A DNA stretch of 64,000 nucleotides, taken from Rebecca billardiae RCC1528 (taxonomy: Eukaryota; Haptophyta). The stretch is taken from contig OZ251222.1 in assembly GCA_965240325.2 (NCBI GenBank), forward strand, positions 4,650,001-4,714,000, written 5' to 3'. Below the pieces are notes generated by a model. That model did no database searches. It saw nothing but the letters and a program-made list of their open reading frames with translations, and had not been told where the DNA came from. Below are positions 25,201 through 34,987 of this stretch, piece by piece. A program made the position numbers and the translations under genes. Positions within the stretch are counted from its first letter, which is position 1; every line of letters begins with the position of its first letter.

Positions 25201-28200
25201 CACCGCCGCCGTCGCCTCCGCCGTCACCGCCACCCTCGCCACCACCGCCGAGCCCGCCGCCACCACCGCCGCCGTCGCCACCACCCAGACCACCGCCATC
25301 GCCGCCACCACCGAGCCCGCCGCCACCACCGCCACCGTCGCCGCCGCCGACCCCGCCTCCGTCGCCACCACCGCCGAGCCCGCCGCCACCACCGCCACCG
25401 TCGCCGCCGCCGACCCCGCCTCCGTCGCCACCACCGCCGAGCCCGCCGCCACCACCGCCACCGTCGCCGCCGCCGACCCCGCCTCCGTCGCCACCACCGC
25501 CGAGCCCGCCGCCACCACCGCCACCGTCGCCGCCGCCGACCCCGCCTCCCTCGCCACCACCGCCGAGCCCGCCGCCGCCACCGCCGCCGTCGCCACCGCC
25601 GAACCCGCCTCCGTCTCCACCACCGCCAAGTCCGCCGCCGCCACCGCCGCCGTCGCCACCACCCAGACCACCGCCATCGCCGCCACCACCGAGCCCGCCG
25701 CCACCACCGCCACCGTCGCCACCGCCATCTCCACCGCCATCGCCGCCACCACCGAGCCCGCCGCCACCACCGCCGCCGTCGCCACCACCCAGACCACCGC
25801 CATCGCCGCCACCACCGAGCCCGCCGCCACCACCGCCGCCGTCGCCACCACCCAGACCACCGCCATCGCCGCCACCACCGAGCCCGCCGCCACCACCGCC
25901 ACCGTCGCCGCCGCCGACCCCGCCTCCGTCGCCACCACCGCCGAGCCCGCCGCCACCACCGCCACCGTCGCCGCCGCCGACCCCGCCTCCGTCGCCACCA
26001 CCGCCGAGCCCGCCGCCACCACCGCCACCGTCGCCACCACCCAGACCACCGCCATCGCCGCCACCACCGAGCCCGCCGCCACCACCGCCACCGTCGCCGC
26101 CGCCGACCCCGCCTCCGTCGCCACCACCGCCGAGCCCGCCGCCACCACCGCCACCGTCGCCGCCGCCGACCCCGCCTCCGTCGCCACCACCGCCGAGCCC
26201 GCCGCCACCACCGCCACCGTCGCCGCCGCCGACCCCGCCTCCGTCGCCACCACCGCCGAGCCCGCCGCCACCACCGCCACCGTCGCCACCGCCATCTCCA
26301 CCGCCATCGCCGCCACCACCGAGCCCGCCGCCACCACCGCCGCCGTCGCCACCACCCAGACCACCGCCATCGCCGCCACCACCGAGCCCGCCGCCACCAC
26401 CGCCGCCGTCGCCACCACCCAGACCACCGCCATCGCCGCCACCACCGAGCCCGCCGCCACCACCGCCACCGTCGCCGCCGCCGACCCCGCCTCCGTCGCC
26501 ACCACCGCCGAGCCCGCCGCCGCCACCGCCGCCGTCGCCACCACCCAGACCACCGCCATCGCCGCCACCACCGAGCCCGCCGCCACCACCGCCGCCATCG
26601 CCGCCGCCGACCCCGCCTCCGTCGCCACCACCGCCGAGCCCGCCGCCACCACCGCCGCCGTCGCCACCACCCAGACCACCGCCATCGCCGCCACCACCGA
26701 GCCCGCCGCCACCACCGCCGCCATCGCCGCCGCCGACCCCGCCTCCGTCGCCACCACCGCCGAGCCCGCCGCCGCCACCGCCGCCGTCGCCACCACCCAG
26801 ACCACCGCCATCGCCGCCACCACCGAGCCCGCCGCCACCACCGCCGCCATCGCCGCCGCCGACCCCGCCTCCGTCGCCACCACCGCCGAGCCCGCCGCCA
26901 CCACCGCCGCCGTCGCCACCACCCAGACCACCGCCATCGCCGCCACCACCGAGCCCGCCGCCACCACCGCCGCCATCGCCGCCGCCGACCCCGCCTCCGT
27001 CGCCACCACCGCCGAGCCCGCCGCCACCACCGCCACCGTCGCCGCCGCCGACCCCGCCTCCGTCGCCACCACCGCCGAGCCCGCCGCCGCCACCGCCGCC
27101 GTCGCCACCACCCAGACCACCGCCATCGCCGCCACCACCGAGCCCGCCGCCACCACCGCCGCCATCGCCGCCGCCGACCCCGCCTCCGTCGCCACCACCG
27201 CCGAGCCCGCCGCCACCACCGCCGCCGTCGCCACCACCCAGACCACCGCCATCGCCGCCACCACCGAGCCCGCCGCCACCACCGCCGCCATCGCCGCCGC
27301 CGACCCCGCCTCCGTCGCCACCACCACCGAGCCCGCCGCCACCACCGCCACCGTCGCCGCCGCCGACCCCGCCTCCGTCTCCACCACCACCGAGCCCGCC
27401 GCCACCACCGCCGCCGTCGCCACCACCCAGACCACCGCCATCGCCGCCACCACCGAGCCCGCCGCCACCACCGCCACCGTCGCCGCCGCCGACCCCGCCT
27501 CCGTCTCCACCACCGCCGAGCCCGCCGCCACCACCGCCGCCATCGCCGCCGCCGACCCCGCCTCCGTCGCCACCACCGCCGAGCCCGCCGCCACCACCGC
27601 CGCCGTCGCCACCACCCAGACCACCGCCATCGCCGCCACCACCGAGCCCGCCGCCACCACCGCCGCCATCGCCGCCGCCGACCCCGCCTCCGTCGCCACC
27701 ACCACCGAGCCCGCCGCCACCACCGCCACCGTCGCCGCCGCCGACCCCGCCTCCGTCTCCACCACCACCGAGCCCGCCGCCACCACCGCCGCCGTCGCCA
27801 CCACCCAGACCACCGCCATCGCCGCCACCACCGAGCCCGCCGCCACCACCGCCACCGTCGCCGCCGCCGACCCCGCCTCCGTCTCCACCACCGCCGAGCC
27901 CGCCGCCACCACCGCCGCCGTCGCCGCCGCCGACCCCGCCTCCGTCGCCACCACCGCCGAGCCCGCCGCCACCACCGCCACCGTCGCCGCCGCCGACCCC
28001 GCCTCCGTCGCCACCACCGCCGAGCCCGCCGCCACCACCGCCACCGTCGCCGCCGCCGACCCCGCCTCCCTCGCCACCACCGCCGAGCCCGCCGCCACCA
28101 CCGCCGCCGTCGCCACCACCCAGACCACCGCCATCGCCGCCACCACCGAGCCCGCCGCCACCACCGCCGCCGTCGCCTCCTCCCTATCCGCCACCGTCGC

Positions 28201-31200
28201 CGCCACCACCGAGCCCGCCGCCGCCCCCGCCGCCGTCGCCTCCGCCGTCGCCGCCGCCGAGCCCACCGCCCTCACCGCCGCAGCCAATCAGTGGCGGTGG
28301 CGGCGGCGGCCCTGGCGGACCGGCTCCTCCGCCGTCGCCACCGCCCTCGCCTCCGCCCTCGCCTCCACCGAGCGGCGGTGGTGGCGGTGGCGGTGCAGGT
28401 CCTACGCCGCCACCGTCACCACCGCCCTCGCCGCCGCCAGCCGGCGGTGGCGATGGGGGTGGTGCTGGTGGCCCCACGCCGCCACCATCACCGCCACCAT
28501 CGCCTCCGCCGAGCGGTGGCGGCGGCGGCGGCGGGGGCGGTGGTGGCCCCACGCCGCCGCCCTCGCCGCCACCATCGCCACCACCAGCTGGCGGCGGCGG
28601 AGGCCGCGGCGGCGGACCCACGCCGCCGCCCTCGCCGCCGCCCTCGCCGCCGCCTCCGGGCGACTGGATCAGCCAGGCGGTCGAGGAGCTGCTCGGCCTG
28701 GGCGTGCTGCCGGACCCAGAGCCCGCGGCGACCACTTCGTCCGCGACTCCTGCGCCCACGGGCGGCGGCGGCGGCGGCGGCGCGGACGAGACGTTTGGCG
28801 AGGCGAGCTACCGCGCCGACCGTGTCAACGAGGCGGTGGACGACTTCCTCGTGCGCCAGATCAGCAGCACGGGGCCGGGCGTGACGAGCGTCTCGAGCGT
28901 GGAGACGCAGTACGGCACGGCGGGCATCGTGCTGCGGGGCGTCGACACCTCGACGTTCGGGCTGAGCGACATTGTCGTCGACTCGCCCGCCGTGCCGGTG
29001 TCGGACGGCGACACGGCCGCCGCCACGTTCACCATCCCCGTGTCCACGCTCGAGTTCATGCTGGGCCGCGGGCTGCTCAACGTGACCAACGCGTCCGAGA
29101 TCCGCTCGCTGCACGTGGCCGTCGTGCTGTGGGAGAACAACTACCGCGCGTTCGCCGGGCTCGACGGGTTCGTCCTCGCGGACACGCTCACGAGCGTGAC
29201 CGTGTGGCTCAACGGCGCGCCGCTCGACGTGGACTTCACGCAGCTCACGCAGCCGGGCGAGGCGCCGCCCGTGGTGACGATCTCGCTGCCGGTCGACCCG
29301 TCCGTGCTGCCGGCCGAGAGCGCGGGCTTCAGCTGCCGCTTCTGGGGCGGCGACGCGTGGGAGAACAAGGGGTGCGTGGACGTGGGCGACCCGCTCGACT
29401 CGGTGGTCGAGTGCGAGTGCACGCACCTCACCGACTTCATCGCCGTGTACGAGGCGAGCGCCGCGCTGACCGAGGACCCCGGCCTGGCGTCGACCGACCC
29501 GCCGCTCAACGTGAATGCGATCTCGCTCGACCGCGTGAGCTTCTCGTACACGGCGCTGGTGATCCTCTTCTTCCTGCTGCTGGTCTACGCCTCGCTCTAC
29601 TACTGCGCGCACAGGCGGGACCGGCACATCGAGCGCGAGCCATTCGTGCCGCTGTGGAAGCGCAAGGAGGACGAGCACCTGTGCTACGCGCTCGGCGCCG
29701 CGCTGATCTCGCGCTCGACCGTCTCGTGGTGGCTCGCGCGGCTGCCGGGCGAGCTGGACACGTCGCGGCAGCGCGTGACGGTGCTGTACAACACGCTGCT
29801 CGCCGAGCTGCTGATGATCCTCGTCTTCATCGGGCAGGACAACTCGCTCGCGCACCAGGTGCTCACGCTCGCCGCGGTCTCGATCGCGGCGGGCGTGCCC
29901 TTCGAGTTCGCCATCCACTTCCTCTTCCGCTGGGCGAACCGGCGCCGCCCGCTGCACCGGCTCAAGGCGAAGCTCATCAAGAAGTACGGCCGAGAGCTCA
30001 GGCAGCGGACGCTGTGGCGCCGCTTCTGGCGCCCGTTCTGCGGCGGCTGCGCGCGCGTGCTCCCCTTCCGCATCGGCCTCGCGCCGCGTGAGGAGGAGTT
30101 CACCTCGGCCGTGCCGACCAAGCCGCCCGAGGTGGACGACCCGAGTCTCATGTCGCCGCGCCGCACGTCGGCGCCGATCCGGCCCATGGCACTGACCTTG
30201 CCGGCCTCGCCGCCGCCCAGCCCGCCGCCGCCGTCACGCCCGCGCCCTGCTGACTCGGGCTTGGCACTGTCCTTGCCCGCCTCGCCGCCGCCCGGCCCGC
30301 CGCAGCCGTCGCGGCCGCGGCTTGGGTCGGTCGTGGCGCGCATGCGCGCGCAGGCGGACGCGGAGGCGGCCGCGGAGGCTGCCGGAGAGCCGAGGTCTCC
30401 TCCGCCCGCCCGCCGCCATCGGGCTTCAGCTGCCCGACGCGTGCTCCGCGCTGCGCGCGCCTCGGAGTCGAGCGATGACGAGGCGGCTGAGCAGGCGTCC
30501 AGGCTAGCGGCGCTCGAGCGGCGTGCGTCGCAGCTGGGCATTCTGCAAGACTGGCACGACCTGATCGCCGACGACTCGGACTCTGACTCGGACACGGACA
30601 CGAGCTCCCGCGCGCGGACGCACGACCTGAGCTCGCTGAGCGACACCGCGTCCCACGTCGGCGCCAGGCGCGCCTCGCCCTCGCTGGCGAGCCCCGCCCA
30701 GAAGGCGGGCGCGCACGGCGCGGACAGCAGCAGCGTGCCGCTGCCGCTGCTCTCCGCCGCGCACAAGCTGCTGTACGTCTGCCCGTCCAAGGTGGGCATC
30801 GCGCCGCGCCACGGCGAGCAGGTGGAGAACGCGGGCGCGCGCGACTCGATCCGGATGCCCGCCAAGGCGCTGATGGCGGTGCACACGCGCCGCGGCGAGA
30901 TGGTGGGCTTCTTCGTGCACGTGGGCGTGGCGGACGCGACCGAGCTCGCGCGCAAGCGCTTCAACGAGCGCCGCGTCGCGACGCAGCGGCGGCTCGCCAG
31001 CCCGCTCAAGCGCATGATGGACGCCATCGTGCCGAGCCATCGGCACGAGGAGGACGCCGGCGCGCACGCCGACGTGGAGGGCGATGTGCAGCACACCGAG
31101 TACCGGCCGGAGCACGTGCCCGACCTGCGCTTCGTGCAGGCGCACCTCGTGTACAAGGCGGCCGACGCGCCCGCCGACCAGGTGGCCACGCGCTACTACC

Positions 31201-31901
31201 ACGTCAAGCCGACCGCGGCCGAGCGGCTCGCGAAGAAGCGCAGCGCGATGGTGCACGTCGTGCCCTTCGGCTCGCCCTTTGTCGACGGCCGGCCCGTGCA
31301 CTCGGCTGACCTCTTCTGCGAGCCCGACGTGGCGCGCGCGCACCTGCTGGCCGCGTACGCAAAGGTGCCGGGGCGGGCGGCCGCGCCTTCGCCGTCCGCG
31401 GCGGTGGAGCCCGACGCGGCCGGCAGGCGGCGGGGCTCGACCGGCGCGGCGGCCCGGGCCGCGGAGGCGGCGAAGCCGCACTCGCCCCGCCGCCGCCGGC
31501 TCGCCGCGTCCGAGCAGCTCTCGGACGTGGAGGCGTACTCGCGCATCGACGAGAAGTCGCTCAAGATCGCGCAGCTGTGGTGGTCGCTGCCGCGCCGGTG
31601 GAAGGTGCTGCTCGCGTGGAGCGTGCACGCTGTGCTCGGGCTGGCCATGTACTTCGCGATCATCCTGTACTCGCTCACCAACCCGATCCTGCAGGACCTC
31701 GGCATGTGGACGGGCCCGGTCGTGTCGACGGTCGTGCACGCGCAGCTCATCAAGCTGTTCGTGATGGAGCCGGCCGTGGCGTTCGCGTCGCCGCTCGCCA
31801 AGTTTGCGCTGGCGTGCCTGCCGGAGGAGGTGCAGGACATGATCGTGGAGTACATCCTCTCGCCCATCGGGCGGCTCTTCGCGCTGTGCACGATCCATTG
31901 A
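1..31901 (+). CDS. Giant proline-rich stalk protein with C-terminal GPS and polycystin-1-like membrane region (5'-partial)
   Basis: A single frame (first full codon at position 3) stays open from the left edge to TGA at 31899-31901, giving at least 10,632 residues; the true start lies left of the window. To about 28260 it is almost only PPPS-type repeats. At 28290-28660 Gly-rich blocks alternate with PPPSPPP blocks. From 28665 a globular ectodomain leads to a GPS motif: CRFWGGDAWENKGC near 29335-29376, then CECTHLTDF near 29410-29440, which keeps the HL/T cleavage site. Hydrophobic segments follow at about 29545-29610, 29797-29840 and 29860-29930, then a long charged, Ser/Asp-rich loop, then two or more at 31600-31830. 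The spacing, the SRQRVT motif before the second segment and the WW-LPRRWKVLLAW entry resemble polycystin-1-family TM1-TM5. I see no PLAT domain or cation-channel domain. Known for the family: GAIN/GPS self-cleaves in the secretory pathway. Inferred: a cell-surface or flagellar adhesion protein with a rod-like polyproline II stalk. Confidence 0.8.
700..5050 (+). repeat. 2532-bp higher-order repeat (about 1.7 copies)
   Basis: Distinctive landmarks recur 2532 bp apart: the CCATCTCCACCGCCGAGT block (near 1462 and 3994), the CACCGCCTCC block (1561 and 4093) and the rare CCCCCGGGCCC, a Gly codon inside the proline array (1666 and 4198). The one mismatch found (CCT/CCA after CAGCTCG, near 1840 and 4372) shows a recent but not perfectly homogenised duplication. 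Exact edges were not determined. Within it, roughly 480-1140 is built of 228-bp dimers of the 114-bp unit. Confidence 0.75.
5281..8760 (+). repeat. 810-bp higher-order repeat in tandem
   Basis: The block starting CACCACCGCCCAGCTCGCCA is found at 6091, 6901, 7711 and 8521, exactly 810 bp (270 codons) apart. A related landmark at 5821 recurs at 6631. Copies at 6901 and 7711 look identical by eye. The 6091 copy differs from the next by at least one base (ATCGC versus ATCCC near 6418/7228). Such near-identity suggests recent unequal exchange. Confidence 0.8.
9399..13900 (+). repeat. 582-bp higher-order repeat inside a 2316-bp superrepeat
   Basis: The rare GTCACC variant occurs at 9821, 10403 and 10985 and again at 12137, 12719 and 13301, spaced 582 bp (194 codons) within each trio. 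The trios are 2316 bp apart. The CCCCCGGG landmark at 9399 and 11715 gives the same 2316-bp offset. This is a two-level nested tandem structure. Confidence 0.8.
16700..17225 (+). other. Cluster of four compensating single-base indels in the proline repeat
   Basis: Against neighbouring copies there is an extra C near 16704 (GCCCGCCCGCC), a missing C near 16968 (TCGCCCCACC), a missing base near 17060 (CCGCCGCGTCGCC) and an extra C near 17221 (CTCGCCCGCCG). The serine-codon register moves from 0 to 1 at 16705, back to 0 at 16969, to 2 at 17060 and back to 0 at 17222. The sum is zero and no stop arises, so two short stretches would read as Ala/Thr/Val-rich peptide. Either local sequence error or genuine compensated frameshifts. 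Confidence 0.85.
21570..25190 (+). repeat. 582-bp / 2910-bp higher-order repeat
   Basis: The CCCCCGGG landmark lies at 21576, 22158 and 24486, and the only TTC-containing variants lie at 21731 and 24641. Offsets are 582 and 2910 bp, and 2910 is exactly 5 x 582. The 582-bp unit is therefore shared with the 9.4-13.9 kb block, implying the whole array grew by repeated duplication of the same module. Confidence 0.75.
25200..28240 (+). repeat. 63-bp (21-residue) Pro-rich repeat with a variable T/R/S residue
   Basis: The repeat changes here to a shorter 63-bp unit encoding S-PPPP-S-PPPPPPP-S-PPP-x-PPP, where x is Thr (ACC), Arg (AGA), Ser (TCT), once Asn (AAC, near 25604) and once Tyr (TAT, near 28185). 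Thr and Arg units come as two distinct nucleotide modules (CCGCCGACCCCGCCT and CCACCCAGACCACCG) that are shuffled along the array. More than 40 units are present. Arg is nearly absent from the array upstream. Confidence 0.9.
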
Positions 31902-32341
31902 GTGGCCCTGCGCTGGACTCTGACCCGCGGAGCCGCGGAGCCGTCAAGAGCCGTCGCTACCGCTGTACCGCCGATCGATCGACGACGACTTATCTGAGAC
32001 GGTTACAGAAGCCTACTCTACAGCAGATCGAGCCTCTGATTAGCGCCGGTGTGATGGCTGGGGTAGCTCGAGACAACTGGATATCTGGATCGACACTGCC
32101 GATGATCTCCGGATGAAGCAAGCATGCAGTCATGCACGTTCTCGACCAGGGCGAGCGGTATGGTGCTCACGCTGGCGCCGCCATTCGGCTCCCCCGCGGC
32201 GGCCCGGCCGGGGCCCTGGGCGCCCCTGGCGGGATGAAATTCCAAATTCGTCGGATTATTTTCCCCGCGATCTCGGCCGAAAACGCGTGCGGACCAGCAG
32301 GGCACGAGGGTCGGCCTGGCCCGGTCGTATCCGTAGCCACG
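31902..32341. other. Intergenic region between the giant gene and the PAP/fibrillin gene
   Basis: 440 bp without a recognisable gene. The frame of the next gene is open upstream to 32132 with an in-frame ATG there, but that extension looks like 5' leader, so the region probably holds the terminator of the giant gene and the promoter and 5'UTR of the next. Confidence 0.5.
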
Positions 32342-33136
32342 ATGGCAGGCGTGCAGACGATGGCGCTCCTCGCGTTCGGGCTGGTGTCGGCCGCTGGCAT
32401 GGTAGCCGACTCGCGGCTGGCCTCGCCGCGTGTCAGCCCACTCCGACGCGTTGCACTCGCGAGGCAGCCGACCGGGATGCAGCGCATGTGCGCTTCGCCT
32501 GCCGCTCCTGAGCCGCAGGTTGGTGACGAGGCCGCGACGCGCAAAGAGCTGAAGGGGGAGCTGCGCGAGGTCGTCGCCCCGCTGCGGGTGGGCTTCGACG
32601 CGACGCCGGAGCAGCAGTCCGAGGTGCTCGAGATTGTGGAGGAGCTAGAGACGTTCAACCCGACCCCGGAGCCCCTGAAGTCGCCGGGAATCGCCGGCAA
32701 GTGGAATCTCATTTACACGTCGTCGCCAAGCGTGCGCGGCGTGCAGGGTGTGATGGGCGTGAACCAGTGGTTCCGCGACGCGAGTATGACGGGCTTCGTG
32801 CAGGACGTCCGTATCGAGCCCAACTACATGAAGTACGTGGAGACTGTCGAGTTTCCCGGGCTCGTCGCATCGATGGTCGGCAATGTCGCGGTCGCCGAGG
32901 GCTTCTGGACCATCATGGAGGATGAGCCCAACACGATGGTCACCGACGCCAACAAGGTCACGGTCGGCCCGATGAAGTACGATTCGGATCAGTGGCAGTC
33001 GCTCCGCTGCCTCATGATCCAGGACGTCACCTACCTTGACGAGGACCTGCGCATCCAGCATGGGCTCGTGCCAAACATCATCTTCGTGTTCGAGCGCATG
33101 CCGGAAGATACAGTGCTTGCGGATGGGTCAACGTGA
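32342..33136 (+). CDS. PAP/fibrillin family plastid protein
   Basis: 264 residues from ATG 32342. The start was chosen because MAGVQTMALLAFGLVSAAG forms a clean signal-peptide-like hydrophobic N terminus, followed by an Arg/Ser/Ala-rich stretch like a transit peptide; this bipartite leader is what secondary-plastid algae use. The mature part contains the fibrillin hallmark LETFNPTPEPLKSPGIAGKW, followed by NLIYTSSPSVRG, a lipocalin-like beta-barrel region and a C-terminal IIFVFERM strand. Family members bind plastid lipids, prenylquinones or carotenoids in plastoglobules and thylakoids. An upstream ATG at 32132 would add 70 residues without similarity. No intron is needed. Function beyond lipid association cannot be told from sequence. 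Confidence 0.8.
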   Translation: MAGVQTMALLAFGLVSAAGMVADSRLASPRVSPLRRVALARQPTGMQRMCASPAAPEPQVGDEAATRKELKGELREVVAPLRVGFDATPEQQSEVLEIVEELETFNPTPEPLKSPGIAGKWNLIYTSSPSVRGVQGVMGVNQWFRDASMTGFVQDVRIEPNYMKYVETVEFPGLVASMVGNVAVAEGFWTIMEDEPNTMVTDANKVTVGPMKYDSDQWQSLRCLMIQDVTYLDEDLRIQHGLVPNIIFVFERMPEDTVLADGST

Positions 33137-33924
33137 GTGAGCGAGATCCCGCGCAGCACGATTCCTGGCAAGCTTCACAGTCAGTCTTCCGGCGGGTGGC
33201 GTCACGGAATGAACGGCATTGCGAGGCGTCCGAACTCGAAGCCTTGAGTACTGCGCGCCGTTGCTGGGCCTGCTCGGCCTCGGCCCCGGGCAAGCATGCC
33301 TGTATAGTGTATGGACCGCACAGACCGGGCAGACCCGCCGCAGACCGGGCCGGTCGACCGGCGTGGCTCAGCGTGGCTGCTCGGCATAGCAGTGGCACGG
33401 CTGTCGTCGTACATACTAATAGCGCACGCTGCGTGCTTTACTGATGACGACTCGATTACTACCGAACGCTGCTGGATGTCAGTGTGCGTATTGTCATCAG
33501 CATCAGATTATATTATATTATTATTATATCATTATTATATAGTATTATATGTATGTATATATATAAATAATATATTATCTATATATATATATTAATAAAA
33601 TTTTAATATATATATATCGTCTATATATACGGACGACTATGATGATCGGTCACTGCCGAGAGACTCAGTCAGAGTTAATCGTGGTCGACACCAACGCATT
33701 CTTATATATATATACTGTTCGTTGCTTCACCGAGTTCACGGGCACGGCCGCTGCTCACCGATGCCGCGGCCTCGGGCAATATGATGAAGCCTCCGAACTC
33801 CGGTCATCAGGACCGTGGCGATGGGGGCTGACCCGCGTCGCTACCGAGCCAGACGAGAAAATGGCGCGCTGAGTTGCGTGACGAGACACCAAGACGAGGA
33901 CGATGGGTGTGGCAAAGACCACGC
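33137..33924. other. Intergenic region with AT-rich microsatellite
   Basis: No convincing gene. From about 33506 to 33625 the sequence turns abruptly AT-rich (ATT and TATA runs), with a second short TATATATATA at about 33704-33715, in contrast to the GC-rich surroundings. It separates the convergent PAP/fibrillin (+) and MsrB-like (-) genes. Confidence 0.7.
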
Positions 33925-34543
33925 TCACTTGGTCGGGTTGCCAGCGACGGAGACCAGGTTGATGCAGTACCGGTTACCGGACGAGTCCGGAAGGTTGTGC
34001 CCTGTCGCAATGCGCGTCACGCGACGGGCAGCACACGGGGGTCCATGAGTGCATGGAGGCTGCAGCAGCTCTTGCGGGCGCACTCGACACGCTCGGAGCA
34101 CACGTACCAAGGTGAGTACCATCGACGCTCACGCACTCGCCGTCAGGCAGGATGCGCACGTAGTCCCAGTTCACCTCCTCGTCACGGAACGAGGGCCAGC
34201 CGTGGCCCTTGGACTCGCGCACGAACTGCTCAAACGTGCGGCCGCGGGGCGCGGTGAAGAGCGGCGTGCCCGAGTTCGAGTCGTAGAATGCGATCTCGCC
34301 GGTGCTCTTGCTCGCGTCGGCCAGGAAGTTGGTCGTCTCCCAGTACCCGCTCCGCTCCGCAAAGTGGCGGTTGAAGTTGCAGATCCGGTCCGCGAGCTTC
34401 GGGTCGCAGCCGTAGCGGAGGTTCTGCTGCACCGGCGTCTCGCTCGTGCCATGGGCCTTGGGTGCCATGACCGACTCATCGCCCATGACCACAGGGCCGT
34501 CAAACTTCTTCTCGTTCGACATGAGGTTTTTCAGAAAGTTCAT
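33925..34543 (-). CDS. MsrB/SelR-domain-like protein (2 exons)
   Basis: Exon 1 is 34108-34543 and exon 2 is 33925-34001, joined across a 106-bp GT-AG intron (34002-34107, donor GTACGTG, acceptor CGACAG). Splicing restores VDGTHLG-HNLPDSSGNRYCINLVSVAGNP and gives 170 residues. KGHGWPSFRDEEV and GNRYCIN match the methionine-R-sulfoxide reductase core; the Cys of RYCIN aligns with the catalytic Cys. The CxxC zinc-binding pairs of classical MsrB are missing and the N-terminal half (ADRICNFNRHFAERSGYWE) is not standard MsrB. The start at 34543 (MNFLKNL) is my choice; the frame is open further to 34690, so an N-terminal leader is possible. It is divergent from the SDR gene, with 444 bp between start codons. 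Confidence 0.72.
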
Positions 34544-34987
34544 AGAAATGCGCGAGCGCTGGCAGGCCGGGCGCAGGTGCGACGCGCACGAGACGGTCGC
34601 AAGGCCTGCCACAGAGAGGCGAGGCGCGTCATGCACGTGCGCGCACGGCTTGAGTAGACGGTGCACGCAGTTTGCGCCCACGTCGCTCAACGGACGGGAT
34701 GGGTGGCCCGGGCACGCGCGGCGGGTGCGTGCTCACACCTGCGGTGAGGAGGACGCTACCGAGCAACTTCGCGGAGCCCATGAGTCTCGCCTGCGCGACC
34801 AACCTTGCGTCTGGGCGTGAATCAGCAGTGGCGAAGACCAGAAGCTTCGCGGCAGGGGCAAGGCCGTTGTAATAAACTGTGCTGCGGGTGCAGCTCGTCC
34901 GTCGTGACCCGTCAACTCGGCAAACACAGTCGGCCAACGGAGTCCGCCCGCCGAGCGACGCGAGGCCCGAGGACTCACCCGCCGAGC
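34544..34987. promoter_or_regulatory. Divergent intergenic region between the MsrB-like and SDR genes
   Basis: 444 bp between two divergent start codons, with no third gene evident. It must contain both promoters, or a shared one. No TATA-like motif stands out. Confidence 0.4.

Noticed and set aside
13302-28287. Very long minus-strand ORFs (over 700 to 2,370 codons) opposite the proline repeat, rich in Arg/Trp or Ala/Val
   Set aside because: A repeat of CCN/TCN codons has almost no TTA, CTA or TCA on the plus strand, so antisense frames are open by composition. They are pure repeat translations with no domain and no link to a globular region.
18030-31901. Taking TTG at 18030 as the start of the giant gene
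   Set aside because: The same frame is open upstream to position 3 with the same repeat, and TTG is not a normal eukaryotic start; it is merely a Leu codon in the array.
1-31901. Collagen- or satellite-only (non-coding) interpretation of the proline array
   Set aside because: Register is kept for 28 kb and is continuous with a GPS/TM domain, so coding is the better explanation, although transcription is unproven.
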